Of a stretch of 16,998 nt of DNA, positions 8,310 through 16,868 are shown one piece after another. The notes under the pieces were generated by a model that saw nothing but the letters and a program-made list of their open reading frames with translations, was not told the origin of the DNA and ran no database searches. Within the stretch, counting starts at the first letter, position 1, and each line of letters opens with the position of its first letter. Made by a program: the position numbers and the translations under genes. Origin of the DNA: DAONJL01 sp035405645 [NCBI: bacterium] (GTDB lineage: Bacteria; JAGOBX01; DAONJL01); the NCBI GenBank assembly GCA_035405645.1, contig DAONJL010000054.1:1-16998 (forward strand). Reading direction: 5' to 3'.

Positions 8310-10197
8310 TTTTTATTTCCTCGATAATTTTCACAATTTGATCTACTATTTTCCTATTGACTAATATATTATTGTAATAATTCTGGCTAAGATATAATTT
8401 TAAAAATTTATTTTTTTTATTTTGATTATTATTCAAAGTTTTTTCTAAATAAAATTTTTGTAAAAAATCAGATAAAGCATTTTTAAATTCTGAAAAGTTA
8501 TCAGTAAATAAATATACTGCATCAATTAACGAATCTTTTAAAGTTGAAGTTAAATCAATTTTTGTATAAACAAAGATTTCGGCTTCTGTTAACATTGCCT
8601 GAAAAAAAGGGCATGATATCCAATCAAAAATAAATAAATCTGTTTCAAATAACAAATTCTCAAATGATTTTTCATTTGAAATAACCTGCATATTTTTTTC
8701 TTTTCCTAAATATTGAATATATAAATTCTTATAATTATACACATTTGAAGGGTATAATTTTATTATTATATTATAGTTGTTTTGAAATTCCTTAAGAATA
8801 TTTATTATTTTTAGTGATAAGTCAAAATATAAATTATCAAACCATAATGGATCATTCCATAAAAAACTTTTATTCGTTTTAAGAAAATTTTTTAAACAAT
8901 ATACAATTTTTTTTTTTTCTGTATTAGTATTATTTTTTCTTTTTATAAAATAAAAAAATGGGCAACCTGTAACAAAAAAATTCATACTTTTTTTAGGGAT
9001 ATATTTATAACTAATATATTTTTTCTGTAAATTTTCTTTTATTGCTTTTCCAAATACAAAATAATAATCAGCATAAGGGAAATCAGTATATTGAAAAGAA
9101 TCAGTATACTCAAATACTCCTTGCGCACCATGCATACCGATAATTGACTTTATTTTCTCATTATCCGCTAAATAACCTAATATCGGTTCAGTGATTCCTG
9201 CGCCATAACTAAATGTTGAACTTATTATTAAATCGATTTTATTTTTATTTATGAATTCACTCAATAGAATATAAATATAATAAATAATATCAATATTTTT
9301 TATAAAACCCTCTAATTTATCTTTAATAATTTCATAATAATTAACGCTTTCAAATTCAAATAACTTTTTAAAATCTATGTCGTCATTAAATAAATTCCAA
9401 TAATTTTTATTTTTCTTTAAAAAAAGTTCATTTGCCTTTTTTAAAAAATTTTTGCTGTTATAATTTATTAAATTAAATCCTTCTTTAATTAATAATTTTT
9501 TTAGATTGCTTGAATAAAAAAAACGTCCATTACAATAAAGTATATTGAATTTTTTATTATTTAATTTATTTAAAAAATATGCTTTAAAATTCATTAAAAT
9601 TTTTTTTAGTTGAATTTTTATTGACTGAATTTTCTTTTTTTGAGTTTGTGGATCTTGCATAACAATTTTATTCAAAAAATTTAAATCATCTTGATTTACT
9701 GGAATGATTTCAAATGGTATATTTTTTGATTTACATATACATTTTATTACTTCTGAATAAATTGCTTCATTAGATAAAAAATTTAATTTTAATCCATTGA
9801 CAGATAATTTGTGATTTTGATAAATATAAACTTTTTCAGGATGTTCCTTATTTAAAACATTTAGTACTTCAAAAATACTAATATGTATCATATCTAACAT
9901 TAATTTTAAATTATATCTATTAATCAAAAATGGTTTAATATTTTTTTCTCTAAAATAAGACACATTTTCAATAATTTTTTTATCTGAAAATTCTATGATT
10001 TCGAACAATTTATAATCATTCTTTTCTTTTAAAGAATAGAGGTCATTAAATTCATAATAGGTTTCTATTGGAACGCAATCAAGATCTTTTAATTTATAAT
10101 AATAACCAACATCTGGATAAATATAAATAATTTTTTGGAATGAACAATTTATATTTGAATTAGTATTAACCCATTCTAAAAACAATATATTTTTCAT
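8281..10197 (-). CDS. Large surface-polysaccharide GT-B-like protein
   Basis: This 638-residue predicted cytoplasmic protein probably shares its fold with the transferase-like protein at 1710-3530. Both start with a short hydrophobic strand (here MKNILFLEW). Both have a C-terminal half with a Lys/Pro strand-turn (IKLYPSN at 479-485) followed by a donor-site-like segment (FIFDWISCPFFQAM at 522-535). A mid-protein GMHGAQG (354-360) resembles the glycine/histidine loop of CDP-glycerol-transferase or KpsS-type enzymes. I do not recognise a precise family. The gene is extremely AT-rich (10 of 60 GC at 9421-9480) and holds an A12 run in the coding strand (8907-8918, codons around residues 427-431). 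It starts 2 nt after the B12 radical SAM gene and overlaps the next gene by 29 nt. It ends with TGA. Confidence 0.6.
   Translation of the reverse strand: MKNILFLEWVNTNSNINCSFQKIIYIYPDVGYYYKLKDLDCVPIETYYEFNDLYSLKEKNDYKLFEIIEFSDKKIIENVSYFREKNIKPFLINRYNLKLMLDMIHISIFEVLNVLNKEHPEKVYIYQNHKLSVNGLKLNFLSNEAIYSEVIKCICKSKNIPFEIIPVNQDDLNFLNKIVMQDPQTQKKKIQSIKIQLKKILMNFKAYFLNKLNNKKFNILYCNGRFFYSSNLKKLLIKEGFNLINYNSKNFLKKANELFLKKNKNYWNLFNDDIDFKKLFEFESVNYYEIIKDKLEGFIKNIDIIYYIYILLSEFINKNKIDLIISSTFSYGAGITEPILGYLADNEKIKSIIGMHGAQGVFEYTDSFQYTDFPYADYYFVFGKAIKENLQKKYISYKYIPKKSMNFFVTGCPFFYFIKRKNNTNTEKKKIVYCLKNFLKTNKSFLWNDPLWFDNLYFDLSLKIINILKEFQNNYNIIIKLYPSNVYNYKNLYIQYLGKEKNMQVISNEKSFENLLFETDLFIFDWISCPFFQAMLTEAEIFVYTKIDLTSTLKDSLIDAVYLFTDNFSEFKNALSDFLQKFYLEKTLNNNQNKKNKFLKLYLSQNYYNNILVNRKIVDQIVKIIEEIKNEKTKKFVK
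8317..8322 (-). promoter_or_regulatory. Shine-Dalgarno of the SPASM gene
   Basis: The minus strand reads GAGGAA, 7 nt before the ATG at 8309 and inside the end of the preceding gene. It is the only good SD inside the operon. It confirms the 29-nt overlapping start, because translation of the SPASM gene must re-initiate upstream of its neighbour's stop. Confidence 0.7.
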
Positions 10198-10199
10198 TA

Positions 10200-11660
10200 T
10201 TATTTTAAATATTTATTTATTATCGATTTTGGAATAAAAAAAACAATGAGTCTTTTTAATATTAATAATTTTTCTTTATAATTTGTCGAATATTTTATTC
10301 TTCTTTTGATTTCTGGTAACAATCGAATTATTTCAAAAAATCTATTAGGAGGTAATTTAATTAAAATTTTAATTATTGGTTTTAACCAATAATATTGAAC
10401 TAACAAATTAAAAAAAGCATAAAGATTTACTAATTGATTTATATTTTGTTGTTTAATAACACTTGTAGAATAATTTTGTAAATAATTATCCCAGGAGTTT
10501 GAGGCTTTCAGTTGAGATATTGAAAAGTTTTTATCTAAAAAATTATTTTTTTTTGCATATTCAAAAATCTGTGTCCCAGGATAAGGTTGTAAAAGATCTG
10601 AATTTGCAAAATTTGGCTTTATTAAAGCATTAATTTCTATTGTTTTAAATGCTTGCTCAACTGTTTCCCCTGGAAAACCAATTACATTTGCAGTATGAAT
10701 TCTAATATTTTTTCTTTTCAATAATTTTGCATATTTTATTATATGTTCATTGCTCATTTTTCTTAATAAAATTTTTTCTCTAAATTCTTCATCTCCATGT
10801 TCAATACCAAAATCCACTCTATCACATTTACACTCTGCTAATGCCTCGACAATTTCTTCGTCCACCAAATCAATTCTTAAATTGCATATAAATGGAATAT
10901 TTATTTCCTTTTTATATCTAATTAAAAATTCTAATAATCTTTTTTTATCTAAATTAAAAGTACCATCATTAAATTGAACCCATTCCATTCCATAATTATT
11001 AAGTATATATTTTATTTCATTTATCATATTATCTATTGTCCTAAAACGAATATAATTTTTATTTTTATACATTTGTTTTAATGCATAATTAAAACAATAG
11101 GAACAATTAAAAGGACAACCCCGTGAAAATAAAAATCTTTTTGTTCGAGCATTGCGTAAAATTTCATATTTTGAAAAATATATTTCTCTGTCAGGAACTG
11201 GATATTCATTAATATCTTTTAAACTTGCTATTTGATTTTTTATAATTCTATTATTTACTTTAAACCATAAATTATTAATATTATAATTTTCTTCCTTTTT
11301 ATCAAATGAATTTGCTAATTCAACTATTGCCGCCTCACCTTCACCTAGACAAATTGCATTAATTGGTAATTCATTTATTACATCTGGATAAAATGTTGAA
11401 TGAGCACCACCTAATATAATATAAATATCTTTTATTTGCTTTATTTTTTTTACATAAGATGAAACAAAATTCATTTCCGGTGTCATCGCTGATATAGCAA
11501 TAATATCTGGATTATATTCAATTGTTTTTTCAATTATATTATTATCAAAATTATTAATCAAAACATCACATTTATGCCCATTATCTTTTAATACTGCTGA
11601 TAAAGACATAATTCCAAATCGTTCTCTAAAATCTTCTTGAATAAAAATAACTTTTGCCAT
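10200..11660 (-). CDS. B12-binding domain radical SAM protein
   Basis: This 486-residue enzyme is predicted to use cobalamin and a SAM-cleaving [4Fe-4S] cluster. The N-terminal B12-binding domain has GGAH at 84-87 and LGEGE at 105-109. It lacks an obvious DxHxxG motif, as is common in radical SAM B12 domains. The cluster cysteines are Cys182, Cys186 and Cys189 (CPFNCSYC). The core continues through GIEHGDEEFRE and GFPGET, and ends in a hydrophobic and basic helical tail that may touch the membrane. It is paralogous to 3631-5169. It sits between a methyltransferase gene (4-nt gap) and the large transferase-like gene (2-nt gap). Its reaction is unknown, with C-methylation or carbon rearrangement of the carrier-bound or sugar intermediate as possibilities. 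Confidence 0.88.
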   Translation of the reverse strand: MAKVIFIQEDFRERFGIMSLSAVLKDNGHKCDVLINNFDNNIIEKTIEYNPDIIAISAMTPEMNFVSSYVKKIKQIKDIYIILGGAHSTFYPDVINELPINAICLGEGEAAIVELANSFDKKEENYNINNLWFKVNNRIIKNQIASLKDINEYPVPDREIYFSKYEILRNARTKRFLFSRGCPFNCSYCFNYALKQMYKNKNYIRFRTIDNMINEIKYILNNYGMEWVQFNDGTFNLDKKRLLEFLIRYKKEINIPFICNLRIDLVDEEIVEALAECKCDRVDFGIEHGDEEFREKILLRKMSNEHIIKYAKLLKRKNIRIHTANVIGFPGETVEQAFKTIEINALIKPNFANSDLLQPYPGTQIFEYAKKNNFLDKNFSISQLKASNSWDNYLQNYSTSVIKQQNINQLVNLYAFFNLLVQYYWLKPIIKILIKLPPNRFFEIIRLLPEIKRRIKYSTNYKEKLLILKRLIVFFIPKSIINKYLK

Positions 11661-11664
11661 ATTT

Positions 11665-12309
11665 CTATTTTTTTAAAGCAAGAATTGTATATTCTTCGTA
11701 AAAATATTGTCTGTTATCACAACTTTTATAGGTTATATCTAATGATGTTAATTTAAAACCAAACAATTTAAGAAGTTGTTTTATTTCTTTAATTGTAAAA
11801 AAATGAACTTTTCTTTTTCCACGTGCAATTCCGTACTTAATATTTTTATATGTATGTTCATCTAATTTATACCCACTTTTTATTCCATCTGTTTTTTGTC
11901 CTAATACTACTGAAAATAATATACCATTTTTTTTTAAAATGTAATTTAATTGTTGTAAAATTATCCTTATTTCAAATGTTGTATTTAAAGTTAATGAAAT
12001 ATAATCTATTATTACATCAAAACTTTCCTTTTTAAATGGCAAATACAAAAAATCGCTAACTAAAAATTTTTTTTTGTGATAAAGAGAATTTTTTAATGCA
12101 TAAATCGAACCATCTATTCCAAAGACTTTATTATTACCTTCTCTTTCTAATAATATTAAATGCCTGCCATTACCACAACCTAAATCTAATATTTTTTTAT
12201 CAACAATATTATTTTTTTTTATAAATCTAATTATTTCTTCACTGGGATAATATGCTCCATATCCTTTTATATATTTTTTATTCCAATTTTCATCAAAACT
12301 TTTTAACAT
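11665..12309 (-). CDS. Class I SAM-dependent methyltransferase
   Basis: This 214-residue small-molecule methyltransferase has motif I LDLGCGNGRH at 41-50, the acidic ribose-binding residue Asp66 (GIDGS) and motif II/III around VSDFLYLPF (84-92). A C-terminal half typical of Methyltransf_11/25 proteins completes it. It would transfer a methyl group from S-adenosylmethionine to an O, N or C atom of the locus product. It starts 4 nt after the PLP enzyme and ends with TAG 4 nt before the B12 radical SAM gene. The substrate cannot be read from the sequence. Two A9 tracts lie in the coding strand (12067-12075 and 12212-12220). Confidence 0.85.
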   Translation of the reverse strand: MLKSFDENWNKKYIKGYGAYYPSEEIIRFIKKNNIVDKKILDLGCGNGRHLILLEREGNNKVFGIDGSIYALKNSLYHKKKFLVSDFLYLPFKKESFDVIIDYISLTLNTTFEIRIILQQLNYILKKNGILFSVVLGQKTDGIKSGYKLDEHTYKNIKYGIARGKRKVHFFTIKEIKQLLKLFGFKLTSLDITYKSCDNRQYFYEEYTILALKK

Positions 12310-12313
12310 TTTT

Positions 12314-13270
12314 TTAACCAGTTATAATTTCTAAATATTTTTTTTTTGTGTGTAATATCTTTTGAACTAATAAATCATAGAATTTTAAAAAAGTTTTTAA
12401 GTTATATTTTTCTTCAATAATTATATTTATATTTTCTGAAATTTTTTTTGAAATTTCTTTCTCAAATTTATTTAATAAACCATATCCCTCATTAATATTT
12501 TCAAACAATTCCAAATATTTGGTTTTAAAATTTGTATTAAATTCAGCATTAAAATCAAAATAATATTTATTTATTCTTCTATTTAATATTTCAAGTTTAT
12601 CAGCAACAGAAACGCCAATTATCTTACAATATTCTATCTTAGCGATTTGTAACGCTATATCTAAACCTACGGCTAATCCACCACTTCCCACTGGACAAAT
12701 TATATAATCATAGGGAAAACTACCAAAATTTTGTTCTTTTATCTCATACAACATCTTTATAATTCCAAGCATTCCAATTGCTGAACTTGCTCCTAACGGT
12801 ATAACTTCGCAACTCTTTCTTTCGACTGATAATTTTTTTTTTAATTTTTCTATTTCCAAACCATAATACTTCCATTGATTTTCTTGCAATAAAAAAATAT
12901 TTGATTTATCAACATATTTTAATAAAGTATTTATATATATTTTTTTTTCATCACCTTTCCCATTATTTAAAAATAAATAAACATTAAATTTCATTTTATA
13001 ACTTAACTCTGCCAGTGTAAGGCATTGATTAGAAAACATATTTCCTACTGTAATAAAATCTTTAATTCCTCTATCTAATGCTCTTTTTAAAATAAATTCC
13101 AATTTCCGAATTTTAGTTGAACCAATATCTGGACATATCATTGAATCCATTTTAAAATAAATTTGCGTATTTGTTAGATTATTTATATAGTCGTAAGTAT
13201 AAATCGGAGTTGGATAATTTCCCAATTGCAGATGATTTTTTAATGAAGCATTGATTTTTTTGTTACGCAT
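12314..13270 (-). CDS. Fold-type II PLP enzyme, D-cysteine desulfhydrase/ACC deaminase-like
   Basis: This 318-residue member of the tryptophan-synthase-beta fold group matches the D-cysteine desulfhydrase/ACC deaminase family: LGNYPTP at 16-22, STKIRKLEF at 51-59 with Lys53 as the likely PLP Schiff-base lysine, and a glycine-rich phosphate-binding loop VGSGGLAVGL at 194-203. Several family residues differ. The usual GNKxRK is STKIRK, the usual SNH is SNQ (80-82), and the C-terminal active-site region is hard to align. A changed substrate or chemistry is therefore likely. It follows the ligase stop with no gap (TAG then ATG at 13270), indicating tight coupling. In context it would supply or modify an amino-acid-derived group, perhaps by deamination, elimination or epimerisation. 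That is inference. Confidence 0.75.
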   Translation of the reverse strand: MRNKKINASLKNHLQLGNYPTPIYTYDYINNLTNTQIYFKMDSMICPDIGSTKIRKLEFILKRALDRGIKDFITVGNMFSNQCLTLAELSYKMKFNVYLFLNNGKGDEKKIYINTLLKYVDKSNIFLLQENQWKYYGLEIEKLKKKLSVERKSCEVIPLGASSAIGMLGIIKMLYEIKEQNFGSFPYDYIICPVGSGGLAVGLDIALQIAKIEYCKIIGVSVADKLEILNRRINKYYFDFNAEFNTNFKTKYLELFENINEGYGLLNKFEKEISKKISENINIIIEEKYNLKTFLKFYDLLVQKILHTKKKYLEIITG

Positions 13271-14842
13271 CTATTTAAACATTTCAGTGATTTTTGGTCT
13301 ATCGATTTTACCGTTATTATTTAAAGGTAAATTATCAACACTAATTATTTCTGCTGGTTGCATATAATACGGTAGTTCCTTTAATAAAAATTTTTTAACT
13401 TCCTCAATTTGATTAGCATTAATGTTTGGTATTATTAATTTTATCTTTGTTCCAACATTCATATCTGGTATTCCAATTGCCACTGCTTCTTTTACAAAAT
13501 TAAGTTCTAAAACTTTTACTTCAATCTCTTGCAAATTTAGTCTATACCCCATTGATTTTATAATATTATCTTTACGTGAATGAAAATATAAATAACCTTC
13601 TTCATCTTTACTCACAATATCACCCGAATAGACAACAATTTCATCAATTAATTGTTCTTTTTTTTGTAAAGGATTTTTTTTAAATACTTTTTTTGTATTT
13701 TCTATATCATTCCAATAACCAAGTGTAATAAGAGCACCTCTATGAACTAATTCTCCTTTTTGACCTGGTTCACATTCATTTCCATTTTCATCTATGACTA
13801 ATATTTCTACATTTGGAATTGCTTTGCCAATTGAAGTTGGTCTTATCTTTAACTGTGAAGGCGGTAAATAAGTTGAACGAAATGCTTCTGTTAAACCATA
13901 CATTAGATATACTCGTGCATTTGGTATTAATTCACTAAATTTTAATGAATATTTGGGATATAATGTTCCACCACTATTTGTTATAATCTTTAAACTTTCT
14001 AATTTTTTATTATTTTTTTCTAAAATATTAATTAATTCTATCCATAAATGTGGCACTAATGCTAAAACACTTATTTGATTATTCTGAATATAATTGATTA
14101 AATCATTTATTAGTAAATAATTTATTAAATGAACTGTCCCGCCAATGTGGAATGTATTCATAAGTTGATTAAGACCATAATCAAAACTAAATGGTAAAAC
14201 ACTTAATGTATGAATGTCATCACTTAGTTCTAAATATGATGCAACAATCTCAGCACCCTGTGTTATTGTATCATTACTTAAAATAACACCTTTTGGTCTT
14301 CCAGTAGAACCAGATGTATATAACAAAGCAGATATATCCTTACCAATAATTTTTGGCTTTATTTCATAATCAAGTGCATTACTATTTAAAATATCAGATA
14401 ATAAAATATTTTTTATATATTTAGAGTCTTTTGTTATTTCATCAACAGTAATTATCTCTTTTATTCTTTCTATAATATTAAAATCAATATTTTTATTTCT
14501 TAATAATATTCCTGATGTAATTAAAATTTCTATATTACAATCATTAATTATATGTTGTATTTGTTCATTTTTTAATTGGCTATTTATAGGAACTATTATC
14601 ATTTCAGCAGCATTTATTGCAAATATTGAAACTACTTCTTCCCAACTCTTTTTTAAAAGTATTCCCACTCTCGAACCTTGTTTAATATTTGTTTGCGTTT
14701 TAATGTAATTAGCTAATTTAACTGTTAATTTATATATTTCTGAATATGTAAATTTGTTTTGTCTGTCAATTAAACAAATTTTATTTGTATATTTCGAATT
14801 AAATTTTTTTTCCTTTAAAATCGAGAAAATATTGTAATACAT
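13271..14842 (-). CDS. AMP-forming acyl ligase, exosortase-associated type
   Basis: This 523-residue ANL-superfamily enzyme activates a carboxylic acid as the adenylate and passes it to a thiol. The motifs are complete: P-loop YTSGSTGRPKG (175-185), YGLTE (315-319), SGD with Asp408, the hinge region SRKDNIIKSMGYR (422-434) and the catalytic Lys512 in NNNGKID. The blocks YGLTEAFRSTYLPP and GELVHRGALITLGYWND are, from memory, typical of the exosortase-A-associated ligase family (TIGR03098). No exosortase or PEP-CTERM gene is visible here. It begins 3 nt after the carrier protein gene, so that protein is its likely thiol partner. The acid it selects (acyl or amino acid) is not predictable by eye. 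Confidence 0.9.
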   Translation of the reverse strand: MYYNIFSILKEKKFNSKYTNKICLIDRQNKFTYSEIYKLTVKLANYIKTQTNIKQGSRVGILLKKSWEEVVSIFAINAAEMIIVPINSQLKNEQIQHIINDCNIEILITSGILLRNKNIDFNIIERIKEIITVDEITKDSKYIKNILLSDILNSNALDYEIKPKIIGKDISALLYTSGSTGRPKGVILSNDTITQGAEIVASYLELSDDIHTLSVLPFSFDYGLNQLMNTFHIGGTVHLINYLLINDLINYIQNNQISVLALVPHLWIELINILEKNNKKLESLKIITNSGGTLYPKYSLKFSELIPNARVYLMYGLTEAFRSTYLPPSQLKIRPTSIGKAIPNVEILVIDENGNECEPGQKGELVHRGALITLGYWNDIENTKKVFKKNPLQKKEQLIDEIVVYSGDIVSKDEEGYLYFHSRKDNIIKSMGYRLNLQEIEVKVLELNFVKEAVAIGIPDMNVGTKIKLIIPNINANQIEEVKKFLLKELPYYMQPAEIISVDNLPLNNNGKIDRPKITEMFK

Positions 14843-14845
14843 ATT

Positions 14846-15079
14846 TTATTTGTATTTTCTAATTGTTTTATAAATTTGATTAATAGTTTCAAAATTTTCT
14901 ATTATTATATCTTCTTCTTTAAAAGAAATATTAAATTTTTCTTCAAGTAAATTAATTAACTGAATAACTGTCATAGAATCTAAAATACCATTTTCTACAA
15001 GTGACTCATTATATTTTAATTCAATATTTAAATTTGTTATTTTCTTTATAATTTCATAAATTATTTGTTTATCGTTCAT
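14846..15079 (-). CDS. Acyl carrier protein
   Basis: This 77-residue stand-alone carrier protein has a predicted four-helix fold and the phosphopantetheine attachment Ser35 in the motif GILDSMTVIQL. Length and charge pattern are typical of ACP/PCP-like proteins. It lies between the GNAT-fold gene (2-nt gap) and the AMP-forming ligase (3-nt gap), which suggests it carries the acid activated by the ligase. A weak AAGG sequence precedes the start. It is probably dedicated to this pathway rather than the fatty-acid ACP, because no fatty-acid genes surround it. A phosphopantetheinyl transferase is not present in the window and would have to come from elsewhere. Confidence 0.88.
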   Translation of the reverse strand: MNDKQIIYEIIKKITNLNIELKYNESLVENGILDSMTVIQLINLLEEKFNISFKEEDIIIENFETINQIYKTIRKYK

Positions 15080-15081
15080 TA

Positions 15082-16203
15082 TTAAAAACCTTTTGTTTTA
15101 TATTCTTTATTTAGCATAACATCTTGACCTGCATCACCTTTGGTAAAATAAATTTCATTTATCTTTATTTTTTTTTTATTTTCTTTTTTTTGCCAAAATA
15201 AAAAATTTAAACTATATCTCTCTCGCCATTCTAATGGTTGAAATAATCGAGGAATATTATATTGTAAATGCTCTTCCATTTGTAAAAATGGTTTTGGTAA
15301 TTGCAATACAAAATTTTCAGCCCCACAGAAAAAATCAATAAAAGTTATATTATTATCCAGAGAAAATCTACAAATTGAGCTAATTAATTTTTTTTCAAAT
15401 CCAGTTATTGGTATAAATTCTAAAATTCTCATAACTTGAAAATCTAAGTCTCGAATTTTTTCAATACGAACAACAGCAAGTCCTGCTTTTTGAGTTGCTG
15501 ATTCAGAAATTAAATAATATTTCATAAAAGGATGCTCTAAATATCGCCAGTTGATATAAGCCTTATCTTTAATTACAGTTGCTTTTACTTTTTCTAATAA
15601 ATTAAACCAATATTCTTCGTTCAGTTCTTTTATACTTTTCAGAATAAAATATTCAGAATATTCAGCAAAATAATTAGTCATCTTTTCATAGTCATATAAT
15701 TTTACAAAATTTAATTCTCGATTTTGCTGATTTAACTTTAAAAGTTCAATCAATTGTGATGCATTTGATACAATTATTACTCTTGGAATATTATGTCTAT
15801 ATTCAAATCCAAATTGAGAAACGCATATATTTTTTACTCTTTCAGACGGACCCATCGAAAGATAAAAATCATATTTTACAAGATTTTTTTTTAAAAGAAA
15901 TGGATATAAAAAAGAATAATTTTTATTAGTTAATATATCTGTTGACCAAGCTGACTTATATTTTTTTTCACCAATATAAAAATAGGTCGGTAAATAATTT
16001 ATTGATGCAACTATTTGATTTTTATTATCAAAAGCACATAATGAAGTATATTCATCTTTGGCATCATCAAATCTAAATGGATTTTTATAATGATACCAGT
16101 CAAAGTATTGCTTTGTAATGCAACTATAATTTTTTCCATAAAATGATTCATAAAATTCTTTTACTAAATTGTATTCATTTAATTTTAAATTTCTATATTC
16201 CAT
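15082..16203 (-). CDS. GNAT-fold acyltransferase-like protein
   Basis: This 373-residue protein is a probable acyltransferase of the two-GNAT-domain type seen in polysaccharide loci. The N-terminal half contains the strand and helix pattern around WSTDIL (86-91). The second half has INWRYLEHP (217-225), a phrase common in these proteins. Where the acetyl-CoA pyrophosphate loop (Q/RxxGxG/A) should follow, the sequence reads TNKNYSFLYPF, without the glycines. It may use acyl-ACP instead of acyl-CoA, or the N-terminal domain may not be catalytic. It is the first gene of the tight operon, 35 nt downstream of the broken transposase, and precedes the carrier protein by 2 nt. Transfer of the carrier-bound group to an amino sugar is a reasonable inference. 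Confidence 0.7.
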   Translation of the reverse strand: MEYRNLKLNEYNLVKEFYESFYGKNYSCITKQYFDWYHYKNPFRFDDAKDEYTSLCAFDNKNQIVASINYLPTYFYIGEKKYKSAWSTDILTNKNYSFLYPFLLKKNLVKYDFYLSMGPSERVKNICVSQFGFEYRHNIPRVIIVSNASQLIELLKLNQQNRELNFVKLYDYEKMTNYFAEYSEYFILKSIKELNEEYWFNLLEKVKATVIKDKAYINWRYLEHPFMKYYLISESATQKAGLAVVRIEKIRDLDFQVMRILEFIPITGFEKKLISSICRFSLDNNITFIDFFCGAENFVLQLPKPFLQMEEHLQYNIPRLFQPLEWRERYSLNFLFWQKKENKKKIKINEIYFTKGDAGQDVMLNKEYKTKGF

Positions 16204-16238
16204 TATAATTTAATTATAAAAATGAATTTACTTAGCAT

Positions 16239-16868
16239 TCACTTGACGCCACCAATCTTATTTTCACCATATTTTATAATATTTTTATAAGTAATTGTTT
16301 TTGTTTTTAGTGCTTGCTCTAACAACCGTATGAATAAGTTACCTCTATTTTTAGACGTTCTTCTATTAAATCTAAAAACAAATTCATCCAAGTAATAATT
16401 TAATTGGTTCCTAATTGCTCCTTGAGGTGTTCCAAGTATCCAACGTTTTAACAATGAAGCAACTTTATGAACTGTTGGCAATATTTCTTCGTAGTTACCT
16501 ACATAGCCGATAACTCGTTCATGTTTATAACCGTATGAAATAATTTCATTATATCCACTCCAACAATCAGTTATTATTGTACTTCCTTTTTCTACATTAT
16601 TCAGAATAAATTCGTTTAATACTTTTTGAGAGGCATTTTTAATTTTTTTAAGTCTTATGTGTCCACTTTTTTTATATTTCTTTTCCACTGCTATGATGAC
16701 AAGTTTTTTACCTCCTGCCACTCTCCCTTGTTTCCCAGACTTTTTACCACCTATATATGTTTCAATAATTTCCACAACATCTTTTAATAATTCTCTATCT
16801 TTTCTTACCATTGTTTGTCTTAATTTTTGTAAAATTAACAATGCTGTTTTATAATTCTTTATTCCCAT
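16239..16868 (-). pseudogene. Broken IS1595-family (ISXO2-type) transposase
   Basis: This is the C-terminal about 210 residues of a DDE transposase of the ISXO2/IS1595 group: ETYIGG at 36-41, TDCWSGY around Asp101, HKVASLLKRWILGT, and the terminal LDEFVFRFNRR with Glu162. Three defects are visible. The N-terminal zinc-ribbon and first helices are missing. A remnant of that part (QYQIKELK, 16877-16900) is out of frame with the rest by 8 nt. The first catalytic Asp of the family VEVDET block is Ile35 (VEIIET). The element is therefore probably immobile. I could not find its terminal inverted repeats. Codon use is somewhat less AT-rich than in the glycan genes. It marks a likely past insertion at the head of the operon and may have removed or replaced the operon's promoter. 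Confidence 0.85.

Noticed and set aside
16213-16218. TATAAT just upstream of the GNAT gene as operon promoter
   Set aside because: It lies only a few bases from the start codon and no -35-like hexamer sits at the right distance. In A/T-rich DNA such hexamers are common.
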